The notes: generated from the letters alone by a model not told the origin. A stretch of 64,000 bases of DNA from Haemaphysalis longicornis (GCA_013339765.2 CM023457.1:51175745-51239744), one strand, 5' to 3'. Positions 12,001-21,895 are shown, numbered from the stretch's first letter. Program-made: numbers and translations.

Positions 12001-13653
12001 CAGCCCTGTTCAAGTATTTCTTCGTTATATCCGATAGCGCGCGTGGCTCTCAGTTTCACTTTCGTTACAAGTGTCATCGAAATGAAGCGTGACCAACCAA
12101 AGTTCGCTATAGCCGGTAATTCGCTATATCAGTGTTCGTTATAGCGAGGTTCAACTGTAGTTGGAATAGCTCAGATAAAATGTAAAGCGCGCTGGAGCAA
12201 TTAGAACCGCAGTGACAATTGGGGTACGCAGGCAATTCTCAGCGAGCGATCGTCCCATGCCACTGTAACGTGCAATCAAACAGGTGGAACGATTCGTCGA
12301 AGATCGGTCGTCCCCTCGACAAGGACGTTATGCCTAATCACTTCAAGTTGATCGACGAATGTGGGTGCGTAAAGATTGCACGATAAATGAACGCAGACTT
12401 TAGCAGTTCTCCGCCGTTTATGATTTTTGAAGGCGGCTTCACCCTAGAGTAGAAGTGTGATAGTTTGTAAGCGCTGAAGCTCACGACAAACGACCCAGGT
12501 CGAAAGAAAGCTGGACGGGACAGTGATTGTTTTGCATTTTTTCATGAGCATTAACCCCTTCAGCTGGCTTTGATGGGAGGTGGGGCACGCATTATGTAAC
12601 TGCGGTATGTAACTGCGGTATGTAACTGCGGTATGCTACTGCGGTATGTACTGCGGTATGTAACTGCGGTATGTAACTGCGGTATGTACTGCGGTATGTA
12701 ACTGCGGTATGCTACTGCGGTATGTACTGCGGTATGCTACTGCGGTATGTAACTGCGGTATGCTACTACGGTATGTAAATGTATGTAACTGCGGTATGTA
12801 AAGATTGCGTGCAAACAAGCCAACTATCGCCTATCGCTGGGTTGATGAAGGCAATGTGGAGCACCCCTTCGCCGTCGTGTTGTAAACACTGCACTCAAAC
12901 AACGACGAAGGAAATAGGCCCATATGTTGCGGCCGCTATGTAGGACGTGACTACGTACTGTATGGTACGAGTATGTGGTACGGGGATGGCGTGTAGTCTA
13001 TATACGTGTGCACCCATATGCGATGCGTGTATGTGTATATAACGAAAAAAAAGCCAGCGGTCAAGTTTTCGCAGTGGCGCTACTACAACACGTAAGAGTA
13101 GGCAACAACTACGTTCGCACAAATACCCAAGCGGAGTGGAGGACGACCTCCCCGGTTGCCTATAGTTGGTATAGTTGGTATGGCACCGGTAGAAGGCCGT
13201 GGATTTGGGCCCCACCCGAGAAGTGTACTTTTTCCTCTTTCTTTCACACTTCAAGAAAGGATTTGAACACGAAAAAATGAAGCAATCCCCCAATGTTTTC
13301 CTTGTTCTTTTCGACTGCTGGTTTTCCTTTGTGTTCATTTAATGAGCGTCTCATCCGCTCGCAATTATGACTTGAGTCTTTGTGCCTGCCGCTTTCCATA
13401 GGAATAGAACTGAAGCACGTATTAACTTGTTCCGAACGTGTTTCTCGTGCTACAACAAAAGCTTTGATGCTGTACCTAAAAGACAATAGTCTTAACCAAA
13501 GACTGTAAATAAACCTGTAAATGTATATGTACACCTCATCACCATGACCGCATTCATCTGTCGTAGTAAGCCGGACATCGTAGCTCGGCTGGCATCGCAG
13601 TTTCATTAAAGATCGTGCTCCTCTCCCTCCCTCCTCCCTCCTCCTCCCTCTCC

Positions 13654-13720
<67 letters not shown>

Positions 13721-16700
13721 ATATATAAGTTATAGTAATAGGGTTGTATAGTAGTATGATTTTGATAGTAAATGATGAAGATGTGATAAGTAAGTTTATG
13801 CTGTTTACTTATATGCGGCTGGGACTTCTGTCATATAAGTATATATGATTTGATGATGATATGTTATTAATTTAATATGATGAATCAATTACTCCGTTGC
13901 TACTGCAGCGTAAGTAACTTTATTTTTGTGCTCCGGTCCACTTCATTATGCATTACTGCACGCCTATTTCTTTCCTGTCCAGGATAGCTACATGGTCTGG
14001 TGGACGCCGCGAGTACGTCGGCTAGGTGTGTTTCCGACCTCATTCACGCCCTACCTGCCGGGCCGCCCGAACGCCTTAACCTGCTTGCGACTCACTTACA
14101 TCGTTGCTGGGTCTGGGGCCGAGCGGATCCAGATTGTGGCGCAGGACGTCGGCAACCGGCCCCTCTTCACACTGGAGAACAACCACGGCGATACCTGGAG
14201 GACGTTCGGCATCAACATGACCGTCACCCAGGACGTGCGGGTGAGTGTGCCCACAGTGGGCTGCATGTCGATGAGTGTGGGTACGATGACACGTCACTAC
14301 ACCGTTACAAAGGGGATACCACTAGCAATCAATCAATCGATGGGGCTGTCCCGCAAACATTATCGTACGCGTTTTTGCTTGCAGAATCGTTTAGGAACGT
14401 TTCTTTTGTAGAGGTAAGCAGACCATGGAGACAATGGTAAGGGCGAAAAAACGGGTACACGAGAAAGAATACCTTACACAGGATGAGTGCCCGCCCTGCG
14501 TTTTTAACGACGACAGTCTTGCTTGGGCTACTTGAACGCAGAAATTTTGGTCTGTCTGTCCCTCGATTCAGCTACCGGCCAAAGTGAAACAGAAGCTGCA
14601 CAAAAGGTTTATATACACGCAGCCAAATCTAAACGTGTAAGCCCGGTGGCGATTAATGTTCGTATTTCCGCCAACCGTGCATTGGGTTTGTTTGTTTATG
14701 GTTTGTTTGTAGTGCCCGGCTGCGCCCGGCTGTGTTATGTGTCCCGAACGAAGCGCACGTTCCATTCTCTATTTTTATGTCACACGGGTTATCTCATTCG
14801 GAGGAGAGCGTTTCGCCCTAACGTCACTGGCCTGGAATAATCTTCTTTGATGTACAATGTTCTGGATGTAAATCGACGGTTCGAGAAACACTCGCGCCGA
14901 AAGATAAAAGCCCGCAGAGCAGACGCCGCGGTATTCGAGTCGTCGACGCTCGCCTTCACAAGTCACTTTGTTGACTGCTGCTTCGCCGCCTGTATTCTTT
15001 GAGTTGTTAGGGGAGCACAAGTTCGCTCCATTTATATTGTTTTCCTTGAAGATAACTGCGTCGTCTTTGGCTTCGTGACAATATTTGTCAACATTGTAGA
15101 ACGAGAACAAAACATTACGCAGATATTAGGCAGAAAATTAATACATAAGTGTTATTTCCAGTGTCCCTTTATTAAAATTCATGGATGCTTGATTTTTTTA
15201 ATAGTAAATGAAATGCTTCATCCACTGCAGAAAAATCCCTCCGTCGCCTGCTGTCTCCCGCGTCTCGTTAGCTCCTGGCGGCATTTTAAGAAATCAAACG
15301 GCAACAGTAACGAAAGGTTCCCTAGATAGTTTTTACGTTCCGCTTGGAATGCACGTGGAGTAGGGTGCCTCGATTCACCCGCGTCTCTGCCGTACGGCAG
15401 CGCTGGCATCGAGGCATTCGGCGTGGAGCAGTGGAACGCGGTAAATTTAAATTGAGTTGAGCAAACCTCCAGGGTGTTTCTTTGGGAGAAGCAATGCGGG
15501 AGAGGAACAGCATAAGAGGTGAGCGGGAAGGAGGGAGGCATTTACTTGGCAGGGACGCCAGACGACTATCGTCTTTCGTCGACATTTGCAACGAAGTGAA
15601 CAGATATGGGGCCAATGTTCTGTCCCGTTTTGCTTTTTTTTACCAACTCGAAATTTTATCGCCAGCTAGCCCAAACTTCTGCTTAGAGAGAAAATACAGC
15701 CTTGTTTTATTTCCAAGAACTGACCTTCGGTAACTTCAACATTACCTGTTGTGAGGGTCACCCAATGCCGGGATAGAGTTAAAGTATGACAAGCGCCGTC
15801 TTCATACCTCTCCCTAGGAAACTTAACTCACTGAGCAGACGTTAGGACCAACTACGGCTTTATTTATTGCACGGTTCTTAGAAAATGCTTGCTGGTTTAT
15901 TTCTGCCTCCCCAGTTTTTCATCGAGGCCTACACTAACCGGCATCCGGGCGTCATTGCCGTCGACGACTTCACCTACAGCTTTGACCCGTGCCCTCCCAG
16001 GTTCCGCCCTTGATAGCCTGGGTAAGTCAACTTCACGCCAACCATATCCCGGCTGCCGTTTGTTCGGGGCCATAAAAATGATCGCTCGCCGAGTTTATTG
16101 ATCTCCTCACCAGACTTTGTCAGGGTTGTCGGGACGTCCCCACCCTTGCTGCAAGCTTGATTGATTGATTGATTGTAGGGTTTAACGCGCCGACGCAACG
16201 CAGGCGATGAGGCGCCGTAGTGGAGGCTCCGGATTATTTGACCACCTGGGGATCTTTAACGTGCGCCGAAATCTCGCACACACGGGCGTTTTGCTTTTCG
16301 CCTCCATCAGAAAAGCGGCCACCGCGGCCGGGAATCGAACCCGCGACCTCGTGCTCAGCAGCGCAACGCCTTGCCACTGAGCCACCGCGACGAGCTGCAA
16401 GCTCGTCGGGAGCGCAGTAGTTATGGGTCATACTTTACGATAGTTAAGCCGGCATGTTCACCTTTTATGCTTGCGCCAATGACAAAGCGTTGACAGTACC
16501 GCCACAAAAAGAAAACTTTAAACTTACGATTTACGCAAGAACTACGACATTTCGAGAGGTGCGAGTAAAACGCTAACCACTACTTCTGCTTTTACGAACT
16601 ACTTTAATATCAAAAATAAATGTTGAAGTGGCACTTGTAATTGGAGCTCTTCACGTCCCTTGCGTTGTTTTCTTCCATGGACGCTGTTATGCGTTTATTC

Positions 16701-19410
16701 TGTGAATCGGTTAATCAGGAGGCGAGAGTATTGTCTTGTTTTTTTTTTAGTTCCTTGTGCATGTTTTCAGAAAAATGCAAGAATCCTTACCGGCTCGCCC
16801 AGCTTTGAACGCTAGTTAAGATTGATAGCTGAGTGGCAGTTTTAGTTGGCGTCGCATAACCGACGTGTTTTAGCGTAAAAGACAATGAAATAAAAAGAGG
16901 AAGATGTCTGCATTGCCTTTTTTTTTTTCGCCCCCGTTCACGTTTTCTCGAAGGTGAAGCCCTATGAATGACACGTCCTGGGCTTCCCAGGAGAGGCGTG
17001 GCGGTCATTGCACCCCGCATTACTTAATCACGCCGCGCTCTTTTTTTTTACTTTTGTTCTCAACGCCCAATTTAGCCAATGGCAGCATTTCCCTGTGACG
17101 TCAGTCCGGGCTTTGATCGAGCGGTCCTTTCGAAATAGCGAGGAGAGGATTGCTTCTCTAGCCAATTTGTGTTCATCACAACATGCGGATTTCCCCTATT
17201 TGACCCGGATATTTCGGGCCTCGCGGTATTAAGATTGCATAACTACGTTACTCAATTCGAAACCCGTTTCAAAGTTTTTTTTCTTCTCTCAAGCGTACCT
17301 TCCCGGGAGGCAGTTCAGCCCTGCTAGGCGGATCGGGGGCGAGGCCTAACACTGTCGGAGACGAGAATTGTCAGCCGGGTTTTTAGTACACCAAATATCG
17401 GTCTGTAATTGCCGCACTGACTTCAGGTATATAAACCAGTTTCATACTAATATGTACTAGAGAGAAATCTGGCGCCAATGTCTAGGGGAGCCGCGCTTCA
17501 GCGAGCGTTCCTTGATGTGCCGGCTAGGGACATTCCACTTGTCCTTGGCATGGCTCATGAACCGGCTGAAAAGTTGGCTCTGGCTGCAAAAAAGCAATAT
17601 TGCTGTAGAAGGTTCATGAAATTTGTTTTGATATTTTAAAATTGAACCTCCAAAAAGATTATTTTGTCAGTTATTCAGAAGCTTCATGTACAAGGAACAA
17701 GAAAAAATGTTACCCTTTTTTGTTGATTTTGGCTTCGAGAACAAAAAGAAGCCATATGGCTAGTTAAGCCAAGTAGGCGAGGAACGTCGCTAGCGGCAAT
17801 GGCGCCGCCCACGGCGGCCCGCGACGGCAGCGACAGATTTCCCCCCAGTATGTTAGTATGAAACTCTATATTACATTTAGGGCTAAGTTGATCTTTGTCG
17901 AGACACTTCTGTGTAGTACTGTGATGGTAGCTTTTTTTTTTCTTCGGGTACTTCTAAAAATGCACGCAGCTGACTTGGCATTTCAAAAGATTGAATGAGC
18001 CCAATCGCACATTCTGTGATGACGGGATACATTTGTCGTATTGGAGAGGAACCGCGCAGCCTGAAAATAAAGGACGCTTAACAAGGGAAAAGAAAGGGTC
18101 TCCGACAAGACTGAACGACGTCTTTAGTGTTTGTCTTCACACACGCTTCGTCTTGTCCGCGTTCTTTCCCTTGTTTAGCGTCTTGCCTTTAGTTCAACAG
18201 TGCGCGGTTCGCACTGAATCCGAAGTGAGAATTAGCTGCGGTTCCAATAAACGGCTGCGTATACCAGCACGTGCACATGTAGCTTAGACACGCTGGAAGC
18301 TTTTAAAGACGATAGTCTTTCTTGGGCTACAAAAACGCAGAAATTTGTCTGTCTGTCTGTGTCTGTCTGTCTGTCGTCTGTCTCCCGTCTGTCTCTGTCT
18401 GTCTGTCTGTCTGGCCGGGTGGCTGAATTGAGGCAGACAAAGTGGAACTGAATCTGCGCAATAGTCTTATACACTCGCAGCCAAATCTGAACGTCTAAGT
18501 CCGGTGTCAGTGTTCATAGTAGCCAACATTGTTGACAACTATGAACTTGCGCGTTGACGAAGTGACGTCAATGCGCAAGAAAAAAAAATCTGTTTATTCC
18601 GGGACAACAAAACTAAGAATGACATGCACAGAAACAGCAGCTTGAAACACATACCCGTAATGGGAACAACGCGGCAGCGGACGGTGCCTCAATTCATGCG
18701 CGTACGTCCCCCGTACACGAACGCGCTGGCATCGAGGAGCCAACTGTCGGCGCTCATTAGCGTCATGATGCGCTACTTCGCTTCGCCTCTCCTAGGCAGC
18801 AGCACCATCTGAATGACTCGTAGTGAAGGACGCCAGACGCGTTCGTAGAGCTGCCAACGTCTCTGTTCATAGCACAGTTGGTAGAGCGCCACGTTGTGGC
18901 GAGAGTTCGTGGGCTCGAATCCGGGCGCCGCCTAAATTGCACTTTTTCTAGCGACGTCACTTCAATGACGGATATGACGTCAGTGAGATCTTGGTGTACC
19001 CGGGCATAAAACACTTTCGTGTTAAAAAATGAACCGCGACATCAAAAACGCACGTTTTTTTTTTTTCAATCTGTAACCCAAAGTGTGGTGGTGGAAGAGC
19101 ACACTGCAGCTCATATGGGAAAAAAACGCGACATTCAGAAAACTTGTTTTTACACGGCGACGCACGCAGTAAGGCGTGCACGGGGACTGGGTGGTCAACG
19201 TTCCTCGTTATGTTCGACATCCTGTGTTTCACGTGTCTAATTGACCTTCCCCCCACTTTGCAGCCACACCGGCACCTTTTGGTTGCACGTGAAGCCTGGA
19301 ACTTCAATGCCCGCTGGACGGGCGCGGCCCAAGCCTGGCTCCCGGCGAATGGAGTTTTCGTTTCTTCTCTTCTGTAAATATGCCGAAGGCCTTTGTATAG
19401 AGAAAATAAA
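5954..19410 (+). CDS. MAM-domain protein gene (exons below; 5' end outside or unrecognised)
   Basis: Coding exons at 5954-6013, 7842-7934, 9682-9756, 11332-11439, 13983-14240 and 15915-16013 have good GT/AG borders. The predicted chain is an acidic, Asn-glycosylatable linker, a Pro/Ser/Tyr-rich linker, then a MAM domain. MAM domains are extracellular adhesion or assembly modules of about 160 residues with four conserved cysteines; here the cysteines sit in FQCTFENHTCGM, NALTCLRLTY and SFDPCP, and GVIAVDDF matches the family's end motif. Stop TGA is at 16011-16013, followed by a likely 3' UTR intron and a poly(A) exon at 19264. No catalytic domain is visible. The signal-peptide exon was not found. 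Exon 4 ends in phase 1 but exon 5 starts in phase 0, so a small exon is missing or there is an indel. The aromatic residue usually following the second cysteine is Met here. Product identity beyond MAM is unknown. Confidence 0.8.
6014..7841. other. Intron of the MAM gene; nothing recognised
   Basis: Apart from an A17 run at 7477-7493 I see no repeat family shared with the rest of the window and no exon-like segment with matching phase. Confidence 0.5.
7842..7934 (+). CDS. MAM gene, linker exon 2 (phase 1-1)
   Basis: A 93-nt exon with acceptor CTTACCTCAG and donor ATAG|GTAAGC. It encodes an acidic segment including VGLVDQLDMEEISGRV and ends in phase 1. The single base left by the previous exon gives GAA at the junction, so the frame continues cleanly. 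Confidence 0.72.
   Translation, partial: NPTTRTTWASSTNSIWRKFPAEFCPLLYRP
8398..8700. mobile_element. Tigger/pogo-like element family A, 5' part fused to a SINE
   Basis: Starts CAGTTAAACCTCGTCATAAC and follows the 4261 copy (ATATAGCGAATTATCGGC) to AAATAAGGACGCAG, where it switches abruptly into the middle of a Ruka SINE at 8701. The right end is absent. Confidence 0.75.
8701..8888 (+). mobile_element. Ruka-type SINE, 5'-truncated
   Basis: Begins inside the tRNA-like head at GAGGTCGCGGGTTCG, so the A box is gone, and continues through the body to TTAAACCATACAATCAAACC. It joins a Tigger-like element without spacer, either by truncated insertion or by later recombination. Confidence 0.85.
8889..9681. 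other. Intron of the MAM gene; nothing recognised
   Basis: A short duplication (TGTGAACTCCTCTG-like unit twice at 9409-9437) is the only structure I noticed. Confidence 0.5.
9682..9756 (+). CDS. MAM gene, Pro-rich linker exon 3 (phase 1-1)
   Basis: A 75-nt exon, acceptor GTCTATCCAG and donor GGAG|GTGAGT. The frame that fits both neighbours encodes a Pro/Ser/Gly/Tyr-rich piece with EHPPSPPSYGASRPF and LPSTPDYG. It looks like an extended, possibly O-glycosylated stalk before the MAM domain. Confidence 0.68.
9757..11164. other. Intron of the MAM gene with a short tandem array
   Basis: Positions 10141-10250 hold an irregular tandem array of CTAGACTTCTGT/CTAGACTGCTGTTTTCTG units. The 103-codon frame at 10382-10693 lacks splice context and is not called. 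Confidence 0.5.
11165..11315. repeat. Dispersed repeat B, fragment next to an acceptor
   Basis: GAACCGCTGCTCC..CACGTTGAGTGGAATTG matches the 3' portion of repeat B (5610-5670, 25315-25365, 48165-48225). It ends about 20 bp before the acceptor of the next MAM exon, so most of that exon's upstream intron sequence is repeat-derived. Confidence 0.6.
11332..11439 (+). CDS. MAM gene, exon 4: start of the MAM domain (phase 1-1)
   Basis: A 108-nt exon with a T-rich acceptor ending CCTGAAG and donor CCAG|GTGAGT. It encodes FQCTFENHTCGM and IGPNFKLVTNSIAS, matching the N-terminal strand of a MAM domain with the first two conserved cysteines. It carries an NHT sequon. It ends in phase 1, which does not match the next recognised exon. 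Confidence 0.82.
11578..12157. mobile_element. Tigger/pogo-like element family A, complete, inverted
   Basis: Left end CAGTCGCACCTCGTTATAGC and right end GCGAGGTTCAACTG are inverted repeats and each abuts TA, the expected target duplication. It is in opposite orientation to the 4261 copy. No intact transposase frame. Confidence 0.78.
12216..12386 (+). other. Exon-like open frame inside the MAM intron, unproven
   Basis: A 56-codon open frame contains KIGRPLDKDVMPNHFKLIDE, which shares IG and PNxFKL with the neighbouring MAM exon (IGPNFKLV). A possible acceptor precedes 12284 (CAAACAG) and a possible donor follows 12368 (GTGC|GTAAAG). The donor phase (0) would suit the next exon but the acceptor phase does not suit the previous one. 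It may be a paralogous or decayed MAM exon, or chance. Confidence 0.22.
12594..12800. repeat. 13-bp minisatellite (TATGTAACTGCGG)n
   Basis: About 16 units of TATGTAACTGCGG with 12-bp variants (TATGTACTGCGG) and TATGCTACTGCGG variants, lying in the MAM gene intron. The open frame read through it is an artefact of the repeat. Confidence 0.95.
12801..13617. other. Intron of the MAM gene; nothing recognised
   Basis: Three overlapping open frames (12895-13606) show no splice context, no family resemblance and no shared repeat in this window. Confidence 0.45.
13618..13730. repeat. Compound microsatellite (CCCTCC)n (CT)n (TA)n
   Basis: A pyrimidine run passes into CT and then TA dinucleotide repeats. 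It lies about 250 bp upstream of the next MAM exon. Confidence 0.95.
13983..14240 (+). CDS. MAM gene, exon 5: core of the MAM domain (phase 0-0)
   Basis: A 258-nt GC-rich exon with acceptor TTTCCTGTCCAG and donor GCGG|GTGAGT. It encodes DSYMVWWTPR, NALTCLRLTYIVAGSGAE and a TWRTFGINMTVTQD block, matching the central strands of MAM domains including the third cysteine. NMT is a glycosylation sequon. Its incoming phase 0 conflicts with the phase 1 end of exon 4; reading straight through gives a stop two codons in, so a small exon of length 3n+2 or a base indel must be assumed. Confidence 0.85.
14506..14690 (+). mobile_element. TCTG-containing element E, 5' part
   Basis: Starts with the shared GACAGTCTTGCTTGGGCTAC, then a short TCTG run and the common CAAAGTGAAACAGAAGCTGC block. 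It matches 18297-18545, 31827-32030 and, inverted, 47850-48045. Confidence 0.7.
15115..15576 (+). mobile_element. TCTG-containing element E, 3' part
   Basis: Continues the family with CAACAGTAACGAAAGGTTCC, the GGAGCAGTGGAACGCGG block and an end GACGACTATCGTCTT at 15561-15575, which is an inverted match to the element's start. It is separated from its 5' part at 14506 by about 425 bp of unshared sequence, so the copy was probably interrupted. Confidence 0.6.
15915..16021 (+). CDS. MAM gene, exon 6: end of MAM domain and stop codon
   Basis: Acceptor CTGCCTCCCCAG, phase 0. It encodes FIEAYTNRHPGVIAVDDF and SFDPCPPRFRP, the typical MAM C-terminal strand with the fourth cysteine, then TGA at 16011-16013. 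A strong donor (GG|GTAAGT) follows eight bases after the stop, so an intron in the 3' UTR is likely. No membrane segment or GPI-type tail follows, so the product ends right after its MAM domain. Confidence 0.82.
16158..16393 (-). mobile_element. Ruka-type SINE, full length with target duplication
   Basis: The - strand carries head, B box, body and (AATC)4-like tail. The 10-bp duplication GCTGCAAGCT occurs at 16148-16157 and 16394-16403, exactly at both ends. Together with the clean tail this marks a rather young copy. Confidence 0.95.
16404..18296. other. Intron of the MAM 3' UTR; nothing recognised
   Basis: A 1.9-kb AT-rich stretch with several poly-T runs (16740, 16918, 17040, 17932). Open frames here are short and without splice context. 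Confidence 0.45.
18297..18545 (+). mobile_element. TCTG-containing element E, 5' part with long TCTG tract
   Basis: AAAGACGATAGTCTTTCTTG at 18305 starts the family; (TCTG)n with interruptions fills 18346-18412, followed by the CCGGGTGGCTGAATT, CAGCCAAATCTGAACG and ACATTGTTGACAA blocks. The 3' part is missing. Confidence 0.75.
18861..19030 (+). mobile_element. Second tRNA-headed SINE family
   Basis: A tRNA-like head has an A-box-like CAGTTGGTAGAGCGCC (18884) and B-box-like GGGCTCGAATCC (18911). The body contains GACGGATATGACGTCAGTGA and ends ATAAAACACTTTCGTGTTAA. The body recurs at 30645-30722 and 30841-30921, and inverted at 25366-25440. Head and body differ from Ruka. Confidence 0.7.
19264..19410 (+). 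other. Likely 3' terminal UTR exon of the MAM gene
   Basis: A strong acceptor (CCCCCCACTTTGCAG) precedes 19264, and AATAAA lies at 19405-19410. Open frames here do not continue the MAM frame in a sensible way, so I read it as non-coding 3' UTR. It could instead belong to an unseen transcript. Confidence 0.45.
19405..19410 (+). terminator. Poly(A) signal AATAAA
   Basis: Canonical hexamer about 140 bp downstream of a strong splice acceptor, consistent with the end of the MAM transcript. Confidence 0.45.
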
Positions 19411-19732
19411 TTGTGTTCACTATCCCGGGTCTTTCCTTCCGTCTCCGCAAGCTTACTTGGCACGAAATTTCACCAGTATTATTCGTACATTATATAAAAA
19501 TGCTCATGCGTATCTTGTTTTGTACCTTGTTGTGACTTCCTCGTCTTCACTGCTTCTAGCAGGCGACGCTGATCATCATTTAATTCTGCTTTTCACGAGA
19601 TGTCGTATGCTCTCGTGGCTGCGCCGGCTCGCGCCCTTTTTCTAGTAGATTCCATAAAAGCTCCGTCCCATCAAGACGTGTCGCTCAGATTTCTGAGCAT
19701 CGCGCCGCAACTGGAGGAGCCAGAGGTCCACC

Positions 19733-20003
19733 ATGGGAAGGGGCGAAGCATGCAGTGTATGAATGTATTCTTGGCGTTTTTGCCAACGGAGATGAACCGT
19801 TGGGGGGTAGAGGTATACAGCTTTGCTGTAAGTCTTGTCTTTAAAGCACGAAGTTCTCCAGCGCGAGGCGTAAACCAGTGTCCCGGTGTTTTTTTTAACA
19901 CGCGTTACGTTCTTCACGAGGCGTAAACGAGTATCCCGGTGTTTTAGTACCGGGACTACATGAGACGATTACGACGACGACGACAGGACTCAACAGCCTC
20001 AGC
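19733..20003 (-). repeat. Dispersed repeat D
   Basis: On the - strand this matches 60900-61182 nearly throughout: ACACCGGGACACT..TTTACGCCTCG occurs twice within it, followed by GCAAAGCTGTATACCTCTAC and CAAAAACGCCAAG-like blocks. No terminal repeats or coding capacity seen. Confidence 0.75.
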
Positions 20004-20883
20004 CCGTAAGGCGCCTCGCCCCCCAAAATTCGTTCAGTACACAGTCCGGAAAAGGAGTCCTGAAAAATATCCAGGCCTGCTTTTTGCATTACATTGTGAA
20101 AATAGAACTTAACTTAATCTGACAAGCACCCCCCCCTCCCCCTTTTTACTTCCCCGAGACGGAGCCGCTGGTAACGTATGCAGTAATCCGGGCCCACTAA
20201 CACCAAGGCAGAATATTCGCTGCCCCGCATTCCCAGTTATTCACACAACATACCACCCTTCGAGCACTGCTGAGACTCCTAAACTCACGGCACCACCCCT
20301 TTTCAAGCCATCTACTCTACCGAGAACCCAGTCGCCCGTAATTTGTGTCGTTTCCGGCACCCTGTCGGGTATGGGGGTTCCATGAAACACACAACCCACC
20401 CCAATCCCGTCCATGTCTTCCGACCAGGGGGTCAACCCGATGTCAAGCTTTACCCTGGGAATCAAAGCAATCTGACCCGCTAAGCTAATTTGTTTTTTTT
20501 CGTTGTCTTTATTGCTGGGGCTTTTAAAGCACATTAATACGAAAGAATGCTCCCGTAACGTTCAAAACCCTCGTATCTCGTATCGGACGGCTGAAAACGT
20601 CAACGTATATAGCGCGCGTGGTCAATCGCAAAAAATTTACATTTCTACCTAAAGAAAGTTGACAGAAGCTTCGTAGCATAAAAACTGCGTCAAAAGTTGT
20701 GCAAATTTTGCTGAAAGTGCGTCAAATTGATCTTCCAACCTTCAAAGACTCAACTCGCAAACGAAGTACGAACCCATGCGACGATTTCTCGCTCATGGGT
20801 TCGTTCTCCGTTTGCAAGTAAACACATACAAACCATCAAAATGTTTACCAAGACCTGGCTTATGAGATAATGGTAAGCTATTA
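20004..20883. other. Intergenic; one hairpin, one unrecognised open frame
   Basis: A 97-codon - strand frame at 20241-20534 has no family resemblance that I can see. Inverted arms at 20754-20780 and 20792-20818 form a hairpin. No exon supported. Confidence 0.45.
20754..20818. repeat. 27-bp inverted repeat with 11-nt loop
   Basis: The left arm CTCGCAAACGAAGTACGAAC and right arm (complement CTTGCAAACGGAGAACGAAC) pair over 27 bp with four mismatches. Confidence 0.8.
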
Positions 20884-21416
20884 CAGTCGAGTCCACTTTA
20901 ACGATACCGTTTATAACAATATATGGGATATAACGACGAACAGCTATGGCACCGTCAACTTTTGTATTCTTTCTATGGTAAAATAAACTGCTTATTACAA
21001 TGCTCCAGTGCCACGATATCGGATATAACGATTGGATCCGGTTATATTGTGCACCAAAAGTGCAACAGTGACGACTCTAATGCGCGGTTGCGCAGCCTAC
21101 TCAGGTAGTGTCTTCGTAGGAGGCCCAATGCGTGACACAGTACCCTCGGGGACTTGTTTCCGCCAAGGACATTTACCTCGTAGGTGAAGCACCTTGGATG
21201 CTCTTGGAAAAGATTTGCGCTAGCTTCGCACGCGTCAAAGGTGACCGACTGTGGCTTCTTTTCCGCAATTAGTAGTAGTACCACCTTGCTGGCATGCGAA
21301 TAAAATGTTTTGAGCTCTGCTACGTCTTTTTGTTTCGCAACCCGCTTATAACAATTATCGGTTATAACGATGGGATTTCTTTGGCACTTGGATATTGTTG
21401 TAAGTGGACTAGACTG
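20884..21416. mobile_element. Tigger/pogo-like element family A2
   Basis: Ends are CAGTCGAGTCCACTTTAACG and the complement of CAGTCTAGTCCACTTACAAC, each abutting TA. The inside shares sequence with 21896-22741, where a remnant of a transposase C-terminus can be read. The - strand frame at 21042-21431 covers the same region and is decayed. Confidence 0.78.
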
Positions 21417-21895
21417 TATATACTCCTTCATGATCGATCGTGTTGTCTTGTCTGGAACCGTTCCTTTTTGTGGCGGTTTTTAATTAACCGTTTTGCCACA
21501 ATGCAAGCCCTGTCTCACGACGCGCCGTGTGTCCAGAGATCTTGTCAGAGCTTTTCCGCTACCAACCGGTCTATGAACAAACATTAGTTTTTTGCCAGGA
21601 CGTCATCGGTCCCACTAAGAAAGCTTTCGCCTAAAAAAAAACAAAAACTGTGGGAAGATGGGAATCGAATCCGCGTGACAGGCAAGGTGGCAGGGGGACC
21701 ACCCCACTTCTTCACTCCGAACTCTCATGGAATACGACTTTCGGCGCGCTTTCTTTCACATTAAAGTAGCTCTAGAGTCGAAATAAAACACGAGAGCGCG
21801 CTCCTCAGGGCTTCGTAGCGCAGCAGGGGATACCGTTATGCTTTCACTTTCAAAGCACGTAATTTCGTGATAAATGGACATTCGCTAACGGTATA

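Noticed and set aside
12636..12818. Open frame with repeated YRSSIPQLHTAV-like peptides
   Set aside because: It is a translation of the 13-bp minisatellite and has no start, splice or codon support.
15961..16001. Alternative donor CCCAG|GTTCCG joining the MAM exon to 19264
   Set aside because: Weak donor, and the joined frame would run through the poly(A) signal without a stop; the stop at 16011 with a UTR intron is simpler.
20241..20534. 97-codon - strand frame as a gene
   Set aside because: No recognisable domain, no promoter or splice evidence; could be an unknown repeat.
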